DNA of 20,270 nt from Candidatus Calditenuaceae archaeon JGI OTU-1 (GTDB lineage: Archaea; Thermoproteota; Nitrososphaeria_A; Caldarchaeales; Calditenuaceae), in assembly GCA_000494145.1 (NCBI GenBank), contig AWOE01000008.1:2885-23154 (forward strand), written 5' to 3'. The notes below the pieces were generated by a model, which did not search any database, was not told where the DNA came from, and saw only the letters and a program-made list of their open reading frames with translations. Below, piece by piece: positions 20,270 to 20,270 of this stretch; positions within the stretch are counted from its first letter, which is position 1; every line of letters starts with the position of its first letter. The position numbers and the translations under genes were made by a program.

Positions 20270-20270
20270 C

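Noticed and set aside
1..20270. CRISPR array, insertion sequence or prophage
   Set aside because: No regularly spaced direct repeats, transposase, integrase or terminal repeat was found on reading both strands; gene content and composition look uniform.

Overview
The window (about 60% GC) is chromosomal DNA from an archaeon, most likely a thermophilic member of the Thermoproteota or a related lineage. Evidence for this: an archaeal-type initiator tRNA, tRNA genes without an encoded CCA, a threonyl-tRNA synthetase with the archaeal N-terminal editing domain, a crenarchaeal-type single-OB-fold SSB, heavy use of AGG arginine codons, many GTG and TTG starts, and TATA boxes about 27 nt upstream of start codons. 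The exact lineage cannot be fixed from this sequence. There is no insertion sequence, phage gene or CRISPR array. Genes are packed tightly and no gene-free stretch exceeds about 200 bases.

Layout. 1-2168: initiator tRNA-Met, a winged-helix regulator, a convergent two-gene unit encoding a membrane-anchored cupredoxin and a small membrane protein, and tRNA-Val(GAC). 2169-6989 (minus strand): two adjacent units. One encodes a FAH-family hydrolase and an orphan 2-oxoacid dehydrogenase E1-alpha. The other encodes a metal-dependent cyclase/hydrolase, EtfA without EtfB, and prephenate dehydratase. 7145-9594: a divergent enoyl-CoA hydratase-like protein facing a canonical enoyl-CoA hydratase that follows an SDR dehydrogenase. 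9739-11873: a stomatin-nfeD protease pair. 11946-13660: SSB and a DUF401 permease. 13667-17038 (minus strand): a large cytochrome b/Fe-S/CCG-domain oxidoreductase of the Etf:quinone type, and a phenylacetate-CoA ligase. 17125-20270: ThrRS, a conserved archaeal nuclease-like hypothetical protein, and a partial ABC-2-like membrane protein running off the end.

The metabolic genes read as a catabolic island for acyl-CoA and aromatic acids. A ligase (PaaK) activates aromatic acids, crotonase-fold enzymes and an SDR would do beta-oxidation-like steps, FAH and cyclase hydrolases act on later intermediates, and electrons would leave through EtfA to the membrane oxidoreductase and the quinone pool. 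Prephenate dehydratase, which makes phenylpyruvate, is translationally coupled to etfA, and an orphan E1-alpha lies just upstream. This suggests, but does not prove, a link between aromatic 2-oxoacid and phenylacetyl-CoA chemistry.

Expression signals show a two-mode pattern. Genes at the head of a unit tend to have a TATA-like element placed for leaderless mRNA. Genes inside a unit overlap their upstream neighbour and carry Shine-Dalgarno motifs, often with TTG, GTG or possibly CTG starts. Several 3' ends carry a short perfect inverted repeat that includes the stop codon.
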